Below the pieces are notes generated by a model. That model saw nothing but the letters and a program-made list of their open reading frames with translations, did not search any database and was not told where the DNA came from. Below are positions 1 to 7,197 of a stretch of DNA of 37,639 bases, one piece after another. Position 1 is the stretch's first letter, and each line of letters begins with the position of its first letter. The stretch is from NCBI GenBank assembly GCA_019459525.1, contig JAIBEY010000099.1, positions 1 to 37,639 on the forward strand. Reading direction: 5' to 3'. Origin of the DNA: Prolixibacteraceae bacterium (GTDB taxonomy: Bacteria; Bacteroidota; Bacteroidia; Bacteroidales; Prolixibacteraceae). Made by a program: the position numbers and the translations under genes.

Positions 1-1
1 T

Positions 2-1192
2 TTAATACCCAAAATGTTTCAAATAGGTTTCCATGTCTTTGTCGCCCCTTCCGGAGAGGTTTACAATGGTAACATCTTCAGGTTTCATCTGGATTTTCTT
101 CAGCACTGCCAAGGCATGAGCCGATTCCAGGGCAGGAATAATTCCTTCCAGTTGAGTTAATTCCAGAGCCGCATCCAGCACTTCGGCATCGGTTGCCCAC
201 AGGTATTTGGCGCGTTTGGTGGCAAATAAATTGGCGTGCATCGGCCCAATTCCAGGGTAATCCAGTCCGGCCGAAATCGAATAGGGTTCGGTAATCTGGC
301 CATCATTGGTTTGCATTAAAATTGACCGTGAACTGTGCAGTACTCCGGGTGTTCCCAGAGTGATGGTCGCAGCAGTTTCAGGAGTGTCAACACCTTTACC
401 GGCAGCTTCAACGCCAATCAGTTCCACATTTTCCTGATCCAAAAAATGATAGAAAGCACCGGCAGCATTGCTTCCCCCGCCTACGCATGCAATCACGCGA
501 GTCGGATTTTCGCGCCCGGTTTGTTCGTCCAACTGCCAGCGGATTTCTTCTGAAATGACTGACTGAAAACGCGCCACCATGTCGGGATACGGATGTGGCC
601 CAACCACAGAACCAATAATGTAATGCGTATCAACCGGATTGTTGATCCAATCGCGCATGGCTTCGTTGGTCGCATCTTTTAAGGTTTGATTACCACTTAA
701 AGCCGGGATAACTTCGGCGCCCAGCATGCGCATTTTCTTCACATTCGGTGCCTGACGCTCCACATCAACCGCGCCCATATACACAATACATTTCAGGCCC
801 ATTAGCGCGCAAACAGTTGCTGTTGCCAGTCCGTGCTGACCAGCGCCGGTCTCGGCAATAATGCGCTGTTTGCCCAACTTTTTGGCAACCAGAATCTGGC
901 CAATGGTGTTGTTTATTTTGTGCGAACCCGTATGATTCAAGTCTTCGCGCTTCAGGAAAATGTTACTTTGGTATTTTTCTGAAAGCCGCCTGGCCAGATA
1001 CAACGGGGATGGCCGCCCCACGTAGTTTTTCAGCAAGCCAATAAATTCCTGCCTGAAATCGTACGATTGGATGATTTCGAGATAGGTTCTTCGAAGTTCT
1101 TCGATATTCGGCACCATCATTTCGGGAATATACGCCCCACCAAATTCGCCGTAATAACCTTTTTCGTTTACCTGATAATTCATTTTATCCAT
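2..1192 (-). CDS. trpB: Tryptophan synthase beta subunit
   Basis: TrpB condenses indole with L-serine to make L-tryptophan using pyridoxal phosphate in the cytosol, normally in an alpha2beta2 complex with TrpA. The 396-residue product has full family length. The PLP lysine lies in the motif HTGSHKINN (Lys92), and the phosphate-binding loop reads GGGSNAAG near residue 240. The N-terminal motif GYYGEFGGAYIPE is typical of the standard TrpB1 type. It is the last trp gene in the window, 17 bases after trpF on the same strand; its stop codon is at bases 2-4, so trpA, the expected next gene, would lie outside. An alternative start is Met4 (1183). The assignment is secure. Confidence 0.97.
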   Translation of the reverse strand: MDKMNYQVNEKGYYGEFGGAYIPEMMVPNIEELRRTYLEIIQSYDFRQEFIGLLKNYVGRPSPLYLARRLSEKYQSNIFLKREDLNHTGSHKINNTIGQILVAKKLGKQRIIAETGAGQHGLATATVCALMGLKCIVYMGAVDVERQAPNVKKMRMLGAEVIPALSGNQTLKDATNEAMRDWINNPVDTHYIIGSVVGPHPYPDMVARFQSVISEEIRWQLDEQTGRENPTRVIACVGGGSNAAGAFYHFLDQENVELIGVEAAGKGVDTPETAATITLGTPGVLHSSRSILMQTNDGQITEPYSISAGLDYPGIGPMHANLFATKRAKYLWATDAEVLDAALELTQLEGIIPALESAHALAVLKKIQMKPEDVTIVNLSGRGDKDMETYLKHFGY

Positions 1193-1209
1193 TTATAATT
1201 GATGAATGA

Positions 1210-1854
1210 TTATTTATGATTTGAATTTCGAATTGCTGAAATAAAGCTTTTCACCTTTTTAATGTCTTTTAGTGCCGGCTCAATTTCAAAACCGCTGTTG
1301 ATGTCTAATCCGCGCCATCGGGGATGTTCAAAATTCCGGATGGCTTCCAGGTCATCAGGCCCAATTCCACCACTCAGAAAAAAGGGAACCAAACCTTTAT
1401 AGTTTTTCAATAGTTGCCAGTTAAATTTCTGCCCGGTTCCGCCTGGCAATTGGCCTTTGGTGTCGAACAAAAAATAATTGCAACCCTCGGAATAAGCTTC
1501 CAATGTAGCAAAGTCAAATGATTCATCTATCGAAAAAGCTTTGAAAACAGTGATTCCTGAATGTTGAATTTTCGTGCAATATTCCGGAGTTTCGTGTCCG
1601 TGCAACTGAATCCCATCCAAATTCCAGTTTCGGTAAATTTCCAGCACTTTTTCCGGAGTTTCATCCACAAAAACGCCAACCTTTTTCACTGAATCGGGAA
1701 TAACAGCCAGTGTTTCCAACAAAGGTTCGAACCCGACAAACCGTTTGCTTTTCGGGTAAAAAATGAATCCCAAATAGTCGGGCCACGCAGCGACCACTCC
1801 TGAAACGTTTTCAGGATCGCGCATTCCGCAGACTTTTATTTTCAGTTCGTTCAT
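1210..1854 (-). CDS. trpF: Phosphoribosylanthranilate isomerase
   Basis: TrpF converts N-(5-phosphoribosyl)anthranilate to the carboxyphenylamino-deoxyribulose phosphate, the third step of tryptophan synthesis. The 214-residue protein has the family's start, with IKVCGMRDPENV (catalytic Cys in the KVCGM motif), the middle GIQLHGHETPEYC, and the phosphate-binding end FLSGGIGPDDLEAI followed by GLDINSGFE, which carries the catalytic Asp. It is a free-standing single-domain enzyme, not fused to TrpC as in E. coli. It lies between trpC and trpB in the operon. Confidence 0.96.
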   Translation of the reverse strand: MNELKIKVCGMRDPENVSGVVAAWPDYLGFIFYPKSKRFVGFEPLLETLAVIPDSVKKVGVFVDETPEKVLEIYRNWNLDGIQLHGHETPEYCTKIQHSGITVFKAFSIDESFDFATLEAYSEGCNYFLFDTKGQLPGGTGQKFNWQLLKNYKGLVPFFLSGGIGPDDLEAIRNFEHPRWRGLDINSGFEIEPALKDIKKVKSFISAIRNSNHK

Positions 1855-1865
1855 ATTTAATTTTT

Positions 1866-1944
1866 AACCACAGAGACCGCAGAGTTAAAAAAGAGAAAAT
1901 AATCTCTGTGAAACTCTGGCATTCACTCTTTTCTCTCTGTGGTT
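1866..1944. repeat. CACAGAG-word inverted repeat, trpC-trpF junction
   Basis: The 95-base gap between trpC and trpF holds AACCACAGAGACCGCAGAG on the left and CTCTCTGTGGTT on the right, forming an imperfect inverted repeat with further CTCTGTG words between. It belongs to a loose class of CACAGAG/CACATAG/CACAAAG word repeats also found near 6141-6311 and 22335-22425. No coding sense was seen. Confidence 0.6.
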
Positions 1945-1949
1945 TAATT

Positions 1950-2738
1950 TTATTTTTTCAATTGGTCAATAAACGTTTTGCATGCTTTACCCGGATCATC
2001 GGTTTTCATAAAGGTTTCGCCAATCAGGAAACCTTTAAAACCAGCAGCACGAAGTTTGCTGATGCTTTCCGGATCAGAAATTCCGCTTTCCGAAATTTTC
2101 ACAAATTGTTCCGGGATCAATTCGCTCAGGCGAACCGAAGTCTGAATATCCACTTCAAAAGTTTTCAGGTTACGGTTGTTCACGCCCACCAAATCAACCT
2201 TTGGATTCAGCTTCTCCAGTTCTTCGGCGCTATGCACTTCCACCAACACTTCCAAGCCAATTTCTTTGGCCGTTTCGGTAAGTTCGAGCAACAATTGTTT
2301 GCTCAAACTTTCGGCAATCAGCAAGATTACATCGGCTCCGTGTGCACGGGCTTCGTATATCTGATACGGATCGAGCATAAAATCCTTTCGCAAAATCGGG
2401 GAATTTTTATTGGCCCAGCGCGCCGACGCCAGATTTTCGAACGAGCCACCAAAAAAGCGCTCATCGGTCAAAACCGACAATCCACTTGCGCCAGCCGCAA
2501 CGTATGCTGCGGTGACTTCCGAAGCTTCAGCCTCAGCGTTTATTACGCCTTTCGATGGCGATTGCGTTTTGAATTCGGCAATCACCCCGCTCGCACCTTC
2601 GGCCAGCAAAGCGGCTTTCAGAGAGTTTGTCTTCCGTTTAAAATACGGCGATTCCTTCAATTGTTCCAACGAAACTTTACTTTTTGCCTCAGCAATTTCG
2701 GTTCGTTTATGGTTGTTTATTTGATCGAGTATATTCAT
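1950..2738 (-). CDS. trpC: Indole-3-glycerol phosphate synthase
   Basis: TrpC closes the indole ring, turning carboxyphenylamino-deoxyribulose phosphate into indole-3-glycerol phosphate. The 262-residue protein has the usual single-domain TIM-barrel length. Visible motifs are VIAEFKTQSPSKG (substrate-binding Lys and the SPSKG loop), LTDERFFGGS, ILRKDFMLDPYQIYEARAHGAD with the catalytic Lys, GVNNRNLKTF, and SESGISDPE near the C terminus. The long ORF on the opposite strand over this gene is a shadow. Both flanking gaps contain palindromic repeats. Confidence 0.97.
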   Translation of the reverse strand: MNILDQINNHKRTEIAEAKSKVSLEQLKESPYFKRKTNSLKAALLAEGASGVIAEFKTQSPSKGVINAEAEASEVTAAYVAAGASGLSVLTDERFFGGSFENLASARWANKNSPILRKDFMLDPYQIYEARAHGADVILLIAESLSKQLLLELTETAKEIGLEVLVEVHSAEELEKLNPKVDLVGVNNRNLKTFEVDIQTSVRLSELIPEQFVKISESGISDPESISKLRAAGFKGFLIGETFMKTDDPGKACKTFIDQLKK

Positions 2739-2767
2739 TAATAAAGTATTAATCCCTTTCTATTCGT

Positions 2768-2959
2768 AATCCCTTTAAGGGATTAATATTAATCACCCCC
2801 AATGAAATTGGGGGACAAAAGCTGGTGCCAAAAGGAACCCGGAAGGGGTTCAATAATATCACCAAATTATTGAACCCGCTTCGGGGTTCATATTTTCCTC
2901 TTCTTTTTCATCCCCCAGATACTCTGGGGGGTCAATAACATTTTACCACTTCGTGGTAA
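2768..2959. repeat. Cluster of six short hairpins, trpD-trpC junction
   Basis: Within 192 bases there are six perfect or near-perfect palindromes: AATCCCTT/AAGGGATT (2768-2784), CCCCCAAT/ATTGGGGG (2796-2814), GAACCC/GGGTTC (2835-2851), TGAACCC/GGGTTCA (2871-2890), CCCCCAG/CTGGGGG (2912-2930) and TTACCAC/GTGGTAA (2943-2959). The third and fourth can also pair with each other through GGGTTCAATAAT/ATTATTGAACCC. Arms differ while the short loops are mostly GAA/TTC or TTTA-like. It could affect read-through or RNA stability between trpD and trpC; function unknown. Confidence 0.7.
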
Positions 2960-2970
2960 CCAAGACTTTT

Positions 2971-3969
2971 CTATTTTCTGTTCAATTCCATTAGTTTTTT
3001 AAATGCAGCAAGAGCCTTTCCTGATTTTAAAGATTCGGAGGCTTCGGCAACACAATCGGCCAACGACTTTTCAGGATAAACACATCGAATTCCCAACGCG
3101 GTATTGGCAATTACTACGTTTTTCTGTGCGTCGGTTGCTGTCATTTCCAAAACGCTTTTAAATATTTTTGCGGCATCGGCAACAGTTTCTCCGCCATAAA
3201 GCTCTTCCTGTTTGACCGGCAAAAACCCAAAATCGGCAGGAGAAAGGTTGTCCTCGGTCTGGTTCGACACAAAACGCGCATCGCCAGTCAGCGAAATCTC
3301 GTCGTAACCATCCAGACTGTGAACAATCAGGTAGTTTTGACCGCTTTCCCTGAAAACTTCGTGATATAAATCCATGACATCCAAATCGTAAACACCCACC
3401 ATCTGATTTTTAGGGAACGACGGATTAATGATCGGTCCCATCATATTAAACAGGGTTTTCACTTTAAGCGCTTTTCGCACCGAACCAACACTTTTCATGG
3501 CCGGATGAAACAGCGGGGCATGGAAAAAGCAAATTCCGGCTTCCTCAATCTCGCGGCTCAATTTCCCTTGATCGTTGCTGAATTGGTACCCAAAATACTC
3601 AAACATGTTCGACGATCCGCTCACGGATGATAGCCCGTAATTGCCATGTTTGGTTACTTTGATGCCTGCCCCGGCCAGCACAAAAGCGCTAAGCGTTGAA
3701 ATGTTGAAGGTGTCTTTTCCATCGCCGCCAGTACCCACCACATCGATGGTATTGTATTCCGAAAGGTCGATGGCCACGCACAATTCAAGCAATGCCTGAC
3801 GGAAACCGGCCAACTCTGCGGCGGTAATCCTGCGCATCCGGAAAACTGTCAGGAACGAAGCAATTTCAGAATCCGAATATTGTCCTTCGGCAATCCGCAC
3901 CAGCATTTGGTGAGCCTCTTCTTTCATCAGGTTATGCCCTGCAAACAGGTAGTTTAATGTATCTTTCAT
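2971..3969 (-). CDS. trpD: Anthranilate phosphoribosyltransferase
   Basis: TrpD transfers phosphoribose from PRPP to anthranilate, the second step of the pathway. The 332-residue length is normal. The PRPP-binding motif VVGTGGDGKDTFNISTLSAF and the following KHGNYGLSSVSGSSN are present. The usual KHGNR and GSAD words read KHGNY and GSSN here; from memory this variant is common in Bacteroidetes, so no loss of activity is inferred. It is a stand-alone enzyme, not fused to TrpG. The gene lies between trpG and trpC, and the gaps on both sides carry repeats. Confidence 0.96.
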   Translation of the reverse strand: MKDTLNYLFAGHNLMKEEAHQMLVRIAEGQYSDSEIASFLTVFRMRRITAAELAGFRQALLELCVAIDLSEYNTIDVVGTGGDGKDTFNISTLSAFVLAGAGIKVTKHGNYGLSSVSGSSNMFEYFGYQFSNDQGKLSREIEEAGICFFHAPLFHPAMKSVGSVRKALKVKTLFNMMGPIINPSFPKNQMVGVYDLDVMDLYHEVFRESGQNYLIVHSLDGYDEISLTGDARFVSNQTEDNLSPADFGFLPVKQEELYGGETVADAAKIFKSVLEMTATDAQKNVVIANTALGIRCVYPEKSLADCVAEASESLKSGKALAAFKKLMELNRK

Positions 3970-3977
3970 TTCTCAAA

Positions 3978-4007
3978 AGTTCCAAGTTTCAAATTTCAAG
4001 TTCCAGG
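3978..4007. repeat. TTCAAGTTTCAAATTTC word repeat, trpG-trpD junction
   Basis: The 69-base gap between trpG and trpD contains a tract built of AAGTTCCAAGTTTC, AAATTTCAAGTTCC words. A related tract, AAATTTCAAGTTTCAAATTC, occurs in the next junction at 4617-4638. The shared wording suggests dispersed intergenic repeats rather than chance. Confidence 0.5.
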
Positions 4008-4038
4008 TCTGAAAACTGCGACTGATTACTGCTACTCA

Positions 4039-4608
4039 TTATTTTTTCAGCCAGTTTGTAATCATCTGCTCGCCCAGTGGTGTTAAAACAGATTCGGGGT
4101 GAAACTGAACACCTTCCACATCATATTCGGTGTGTTTCATCGACATGATCAGTCCTTTGTCGTCGTAACTAGTCACCGTTAAACACTCCGGAAGATCGGG
4201 TTCATTCACAATCCACGAATGGTAACGACCAACCGCAAAGGTTTCCGGTAATCCTTCGAAAAGCACCGTTTCAACTTTGGTTTTATTTACCGGAGTTGCA
4301 ATTCCATGCAAAACGCGGTTCATGTTGGTGAGCGTTCCGCCAAAAGCTTCGCCAATGGCCTGATGCCCGAGACACACGCCCAGCATACTTTTAGTCGGTG
4401 CAAATCTACGGATAATATCGAGCAACAATCCGGCTTCTTCAGGTATTCCGGGGCCCGGCGACAACACAATTTTATCGTATTGCTCCAGATCGTCCAAAGC
4501 AATTTCATCGTTCCGGAACACATCAACCGGCAAACCCGATATTTTTTTGATGGCATGCACCAGGTTGTACGTGAACGAATCGTAATTATCTATGACTACT
4601 ATTTTCAT
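4039..4608 (-). CDS. trpG: Anthranilate synthase glutamine amidotransferase subunit
   Basis: TrpG hydrolyses glutamine and channels ammonia to TrpE for anthranilate formation. The class I amidotransferase triad is visible: nucleophile Cys in LGVCLGHQAIGEAFGG, and His-Glu in VQFHPESVLTPLG. The chosen start gives MKIVVIDNYDSFTYNLV, the standard N terminus, and 189 residues; a start at 4632 would add eight unconserved residues that fall in repeat sequence. It is separate from TrpD and sits directly downstream of trpE. Confidence 0.95.
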   Translation of the reverse strand: MKIVVIDNYDSFTYNLVHAIKKISGLPVDVFRNDEIALDDLEQYDKIVLSPGPGIPEEAGLLLDIIRRFAPTKSMLGVCLGHQAIGEAFGGTLTNMNRVLHGIATPVNKTKVETVLFEGLPETFAVGRYHSWIVNEPDLPECLTVTSYDDKGLIMSMKHTEYDVEGVQFHPESVLTPLGEQMITNWLKK

Positions 4609-4616
4609 GATGTTGT

Positions 4617-4660
4617 AAATTTCAAGTTTCAAATTCAGGCTTCGACAAGCTCAGCCACCG
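4617..4660. repeat. Word repeat and GGCT/AGCC palindrome, trpE-trpG junction
   Basis: The trpE-trpG gap holds AAATTTCAAGTTTCAAATTC followed by GGCTTCGACAAGCTCAGCC, which can fold on itself (GGCT/AGCC, or GCTT/AAGC as a small inner stem). The CTTCGACAAGCTCAG wording is, from memory, a frequent dispersed intergenic repeat in Bacteroidetes. No coding content. Confidence 0.5.
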
Positions 4661-4698
4661 TCGCACTTATTTTTTTACTGAATACTGAGATTGAACAC

Positions 4699-6108
4699 TC
4701 AGTTAATCTCTTTCGCAATTTCTAACGCTTTTTTCAAAGCTGCCAGTTTGTTGTTCACTTCCTGAAGTTCGCTTTCTTCCTGCGAATCGGCAACCACTCC
4801 GGCACCCGCCTGATAGTACAGCGTATTTCCCTTACTCAGAAACGACCGGATCATGATGGCATGATTCAACGAATTATCGAATCCGAGATAACCAATACAT
4901 CCGCCATAATAGCTGCGTCGCTGGTTTTCGTAGGTATCAATCAGTTGCATGGCGCGGTGCTTCGGCGCTCCGGATAATGTTCCAGCCGGAAACGAATCGC
5001 CCAAAACCGTGATCATGTTGGTATTTTCGGGCAATTTACCTGAAACTTCGGACACCAAATGAATAACATGCGAAAAGTATTGAACCTGTCGGTAGCTGTC
5101 AACCCGAACATCGCTGGCATTGCGACTCAAATCGTTGCGGGCCAGATCGACCAGCATCACATGTTCGGCATTTTCTTTGGGATCGGCACACAAACGTTCA
5201 GCCGAACGGCGGTCTTCGTCGTCGTTTCCTGAGCGTTTAAAAGTTCCGGCAATCGGGTTGATGATGGCGCGATCTTTCTTGATACGCAATTCAGCTTCCG
5301 GACTTGATCCAAAGATGCGGTACGTTCCGTAGTCGAAAAAGAACAAATAGGGAGAAGGATTTACCGAGCGCAGCGCCCTGTAAACATTGAATTCGTCGCC
5401 CTTAAACGGTTGTGAGAACTGACGTGAAAGTACAATCTGAAAAACATCTCCGCGGAAACAATGTTCTTTGCCTTTGCTCACCATGTACTTGTACTCTTCG
5501 TTGGTGATGTTCGAAACTTCTTCCCCAACAGTATCAAAATGGGTGGGCGAAAAAGTCAGGTTCCGGAGCAGCGATTCAATTTGTCCGATTTCTTTGGTTT
5601 CGCCGTCCATCAGGTTTTCGATCAGGTAAATCATGTCCTTATGATGGTCGATAGCCACTATGTACTTGTAAAAACAGTACTTTACTTCCGGAACCGAATA
5701 GGCTTCTTTCTTCGCGGCAGTAATCTCAATTTTCTCGAAATATTTCACCGCATCGTAGCTGATGTAGCCGAAAAGTCCGTTGGCCGGGAGGTTTTCGGTT
5801 TCTCCGGATAATTTGAACGACTTAAAAAACGCATCCAACTGCTGATCGACCCGACATTCCGGAGAAACGATTTTGCTCAACTTTTCGCGGCCATTGTATT
5901 CTATCGTGATTTCGCCGCCATCCGCTGTAAAGCAGGCCATTGGCTTGATGCAAATGAACGAATAGGCATTTTCGTGTCCGTGATAATCGGAACTTTCGAG
6001 CAAAATGGAATTCGGGAATAAATCCCTGAATTTCAGGTAAACACTCACCGGGGTCAAGGTGTCGGCAAGTATCTTTTTTACGCTGACTTGTACATTAATT
6101 TCTTTCAT
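4699..6108 (-). CDS. trpE: Anthranilate synthase component I
   Basis: TrpE makes anthranilate from chorismate and ammonia, the committed and feedback-controlled step. The 469-residue protein shows the tryptophan-binding N-terminal segment ILLESSDYHGHENAYSFI and the chorismate-enzyme core: NPSPYLFFFDYG, IFGSSPEAEL, NPIAGTFKRSG, MLVDLARNDLSR and TLSGAPKHRAMQLI near the C terminus. The start at 6108 (MKEINVQVSV) is preferred to 6135, whose extra residues look like untranslated leader. It is the first structural gene of the operon and is preceded by about 500 bases of leader with two attenuator-like units, so its expression probably depends on charged tRNA-Trp. Confidence 0.96.
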   Translation of the reverse strand: MKEINVQVSVKKILADTLTPVSVYLKFRDLFPNSILLESSDYHGHENAYSFICIKPMACFTADGGEITIEYNGREKLSKIVSPECRVDQQLDAFFKSFKLSGETENLPANGLFGYISYDAVKYFEKIEITAAKKEAYSVPEVKYCFYKYIVAIDHHKDMIYLIENLMDGETKEIGQIESLLRNLTFSPTHFDTVGEEVSNITNEEYKYMVSKGKEHCFRGDVFQIVLSRQFSQPFKGDEFNVYRALRSVNPSPYLFFFDYGTYRIFGSSPEAELRIKKDRAIINPIAGTFKRSGNDDEDRRSAERLCADPKENAEHVMLVDLARNDLSRNASDVRVDSYRQVQYFSHVIHLVSEVSGKLPENTNMITVLGDSFPAGTLSGAPKHRAMQLIDTYENQRRSYYGGCIGYLGFDNSLNHAIMIRSFLSKGNTLYYQAGAGVVADSQEESELQEVNNKLAALKKALEIAKEIN

Positions 6109-6140
6109 GAGATATGCTTTTGTTTGTTTTTTCAATTTTC

Positions 6141-6311
6141 AACCACATAGGCACATAGGTCACATAGTTTTTGTTTTTAAACCTTTTTTTCTATGTGTTC
6201 TATGTGTCTATGTGGTTCATTTTATTTCTATTATTTACGGCTTCATGCACGTCGGCCACATAAATTATCTTCTCTATGTTTTCTATGTGTCTATGTGGTT
6301 CATTTTATTTC
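6141..6311. repeat. CACATAG / CTATGTG repeat block in trp leader
   Basis: A 38-base unit (6191-6228, beginning CTATGTGTTCTATGTG) recurs at 6274-6311 with one mismatch, in the same orientation. A related inverted copy built of AACCACATAGGCACATAG and TCACATAG lies at 6141-6167. The block separates the second attenuator hairpin from trpE. Folding of the inverted copies is possible. It looks like an inserted intergenic repeat that lengthened the leader. Confidence 0.75.
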
Positions 6312-6327
6312 CTTCAGGGCAACAAAT

Positions 6328-6367
6328 AAAAAAAGCGGCTTACCGTGTTCCGATAAGCCGCTTTTTT
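6328..6367 (-). terminator. trp attenuator 2 terminator hairpin
   Basis: On the minus strand an 11-bp perfect stem AAAGCGGCTTA/TAAGCCGCTTT is followed by a run of seven T. It lies 24 bases after the stop of the second leader ORF. A competing pairing exists: TACCGTG inside the end of leader ORF 2 (6402-6408) is perfectly complementary to CACGGTA in this hairpin (6341-6347), as expected of an anti-terminator. The plus strand could also use it as a terminator. Confidence 0.8.
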
Positions 6368-6390
6368 GTTCATTTTTTTGACAATGATAG

Positions 6391-6459
6391 CTACTTCCTT
6401 CCACGGTATTGCGAAAAGTTACTGTGCCACCACCAAATAGTATTCATTGTTATCATCAT
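6391..6459 (-). CDS. trpL: trp leader peptide 2 (three consecutive Trp codons)
   Basis: A 22-codon ORF starting with two ATG codons and ending in TAG. Residues 9-11 are three consecutive TGG codons within NTIWWWH, and the product ends in GRK. Such a Trp-codon run upstream of trpE, followed by an intrinsic terminator, is the classic design of ribosome-mediated attenuation: a ribosome stalling on TGG codons when charged tRNA-Trp is scarce changes RNA folding and allows transcription into trpE. ACAATGA near the ORF start can pair with TCATTGT just after the stop, giving a hairpin around the Trp codons. No strong Shine-Dalgarno site is seen, as is usual in this phylum. Confidence 0.85.
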   Translation of the reverse strand: MMITMNTIWWWHSNFSQYRGRK

Positions 6460-6473
6460 CTTTTGCTTAAAAT

Positions 6474-6505
6474 AAAAAACCTGCTTTCAATCTTTTGGAA
6501 GCAGG
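6474..6505 (-). terminator. trp attenuator 1 terminator hairpin
   Basis: On the minus strand CCTGCTT (6499-6505) pairs with AAGCAGG (6480-6486), followed by six T (6474-6479). It lies 32 bases after the stop of leader ORF 1 and 14 bases before the start of leader ORF 2. Placement and shape match an intrinsic terminator that would act as the first attenuator. Confidence 0.7.
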
Positions 6506-6537
6506 CCTTGTATGGTTAAAAAATACCAATATGGCTA

Positions 6538-6603
6538 TTACTTCCTGTTATTTGCAGAAAGACCCCACCACGGAAGCCATATTGTATTTGTATTTTGAAT
6601 CAT
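6538..6603 (-). CDS. trpL: trp leader peptide 1 (three Trp codons)
   Basis: A 21-codon ORF, ATG at 6603-6601 and TAA at 6540-6538. TGG codons are at positions 9, 12 and 13 (IWLPWWG). It shares the NTIW word at the same position and the terminal RK with leader peptide 2, which argues that the two are duplicates. A long hairpin joins the ORF (AGCCATATT-GTATT, 6575-6588 on plus) to the sequence just after its stop (AATACCAATATGGCT, 6522-6536), including the first Trp codon in the stem and the other two in the loop; six T follow the 3' arm. Confidence 0.82.
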   Translation of the reverse strand: MIQNTNTIWLPWWGLSANNRK

Positions 6604-6680
6604 GTCTTTAAAATCTGCTGTAAAAAAATGAAATTAATTCCTAAATAACAAGCCTTACACTAAGATTGTTTTCTTTTTAT

Positions 6681-7046
6681 TTATTCGAAGTGACTAAAAA
6701 TTAAACTGTCATCCTTGTGCAAATGGGTTTCACCATGCCAATTGGTATAGGTAAAATGCTCATTACTATAACGAATTCCGGAAGCAGTTCTTTCCTGCTG
6801 CAATTCGATACGTTCGCCATTCAATTCTAAAATGCAGGTTCCCGTTGAATTATTGAACGTCTGTTTCAGCGTAATCCCCTCTTTATTGGTTATTGCAGAG
6901 CTTACTATTTCGTTATTCATAACAGCAGAACTGTCGGCCTTTGTTTCTTCTCCGGAAACAATTGCCCCTGCACTGCGACTGGAATTCTGGTTTTGACAAG
7001 CCCAAAACAATAAAAAAGCAACTACTACCGGAATTAAAATTTTCAT
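6681..7046 (-). CDS. MliC-like lipoprotein (C-type lysozyme inhibitor family)
   Basis: A 121-residue protein with a lipoprotein signal: hydrophobic stretch VVVAFLLFWAC with the lipobox Cys at residue 17. The C-terminal half (about residues 57-121) resembles the MliC domain: a short beta-rich region ending in TASGIRYSN, then a Trp and His-rich strand. In MliC proteins this SGxRY segment contacts lysozyme. The expected role is binding host or competitor lysozyme at the cell envelope, but the identification is by motif memory only. The gene stands alone between sprA and the trp leader. Confidence 0.6.
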   Translation of the reverse strand: MKILIPVVVAFLLFWACQNQNSSRSAGAIVSGEETKADSSAVMNNEIVSSAITNKEGITLKQTFNNSTGTCILELNGERIELQQERTASGIRYSNEHFTYTNWHGETHLHKDDSLIFSHFE

Positions 7047-7120
7047 GTGCTTATTTTTCCAATATTGATCGTATAATTTTCGTATTAACTATTGTTTTTC
7101 AATTATGTCGTCAACGCATG

Positions 7121-7177
7121 GAATAGCCATAAATAACCATTTTAGGTTGGCATGAGCTTTAGCTCTTATGGCTATTT
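7121..7177. repeat. Palindromic repeat downstream of sprA
   Basis: ATAGCCATAA (7123-7132) and TTATGGCTAT (7166-7175) form a 10-bp perfect outer stem, with GAGCTTTAGCTC (7154-7165) as an inner palindrome. It lies just after the sprA stop and could help end transcription, although no U-tract follows. The left-end word GAATAGCC and the TTTA loop are shared with the element at 35865-36065. Confidence 0.65.
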
Positions 7178-7197
7178 CATGATACGATTAACCTTTA

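Larger units (their letters stand above)
6109..6680 (-). other. trp operon leader region (572 bases without a long gene)
   Basis: In the direction of transcription the region holds: a short ORF with three Trp codons (6603-6538), a strong hairpin just after it, terminator-like hairpin 1 (6505-6474), a second ORF with three Trp codons (6459-6391), terminator hairpin 2 (6367-6328), then the CTATGTG repeat block and the trpE start. A clear TAnnTTTG promoter was not found between the upstream lipoprotein gene (stop 6681) and the first leader ORF, so the exact promoter is undetermined. Confidence 0.8.

Noticed and set aside
1908-2741. 277-codon plus-strand ORF opposite trpC
   Set aside because: Lies antisense over a clearly coding gene; its protein is Phe/Arg/Gln-rich with no family resemblance, typical of a reverse-frame shadow.
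2768-2959. Possible CRISPR array at the trpD-trpC junction
   Set aside because: The palindromes differ from each other and are unevenly spaced; there is no constant repeat or spacer length.
6059-6475. 138-codon plus-strand ORF over the trp leader
   Set aside because: It is made of the CTATGTG repeat and the reverse strand of the second leader peptide; the hydrophobic Val/Phe-rich product reflects the T-rich repeats.
6552-6582. Alternative short ORF ATG GCT TCC GTG within leader unit 1
   Set aside because: Different frame, no Trp codons, ten codons only; the frame with three TGG codons starting at 6603 matches the second leader peptide and is preferred.
6518-6588. Hairpin after leader ORF 1 read as a riboswitch
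   Set aside because: It is better explained as the hairpin around the Trp codons of an attenuator; no known riboswitch core was recognised.
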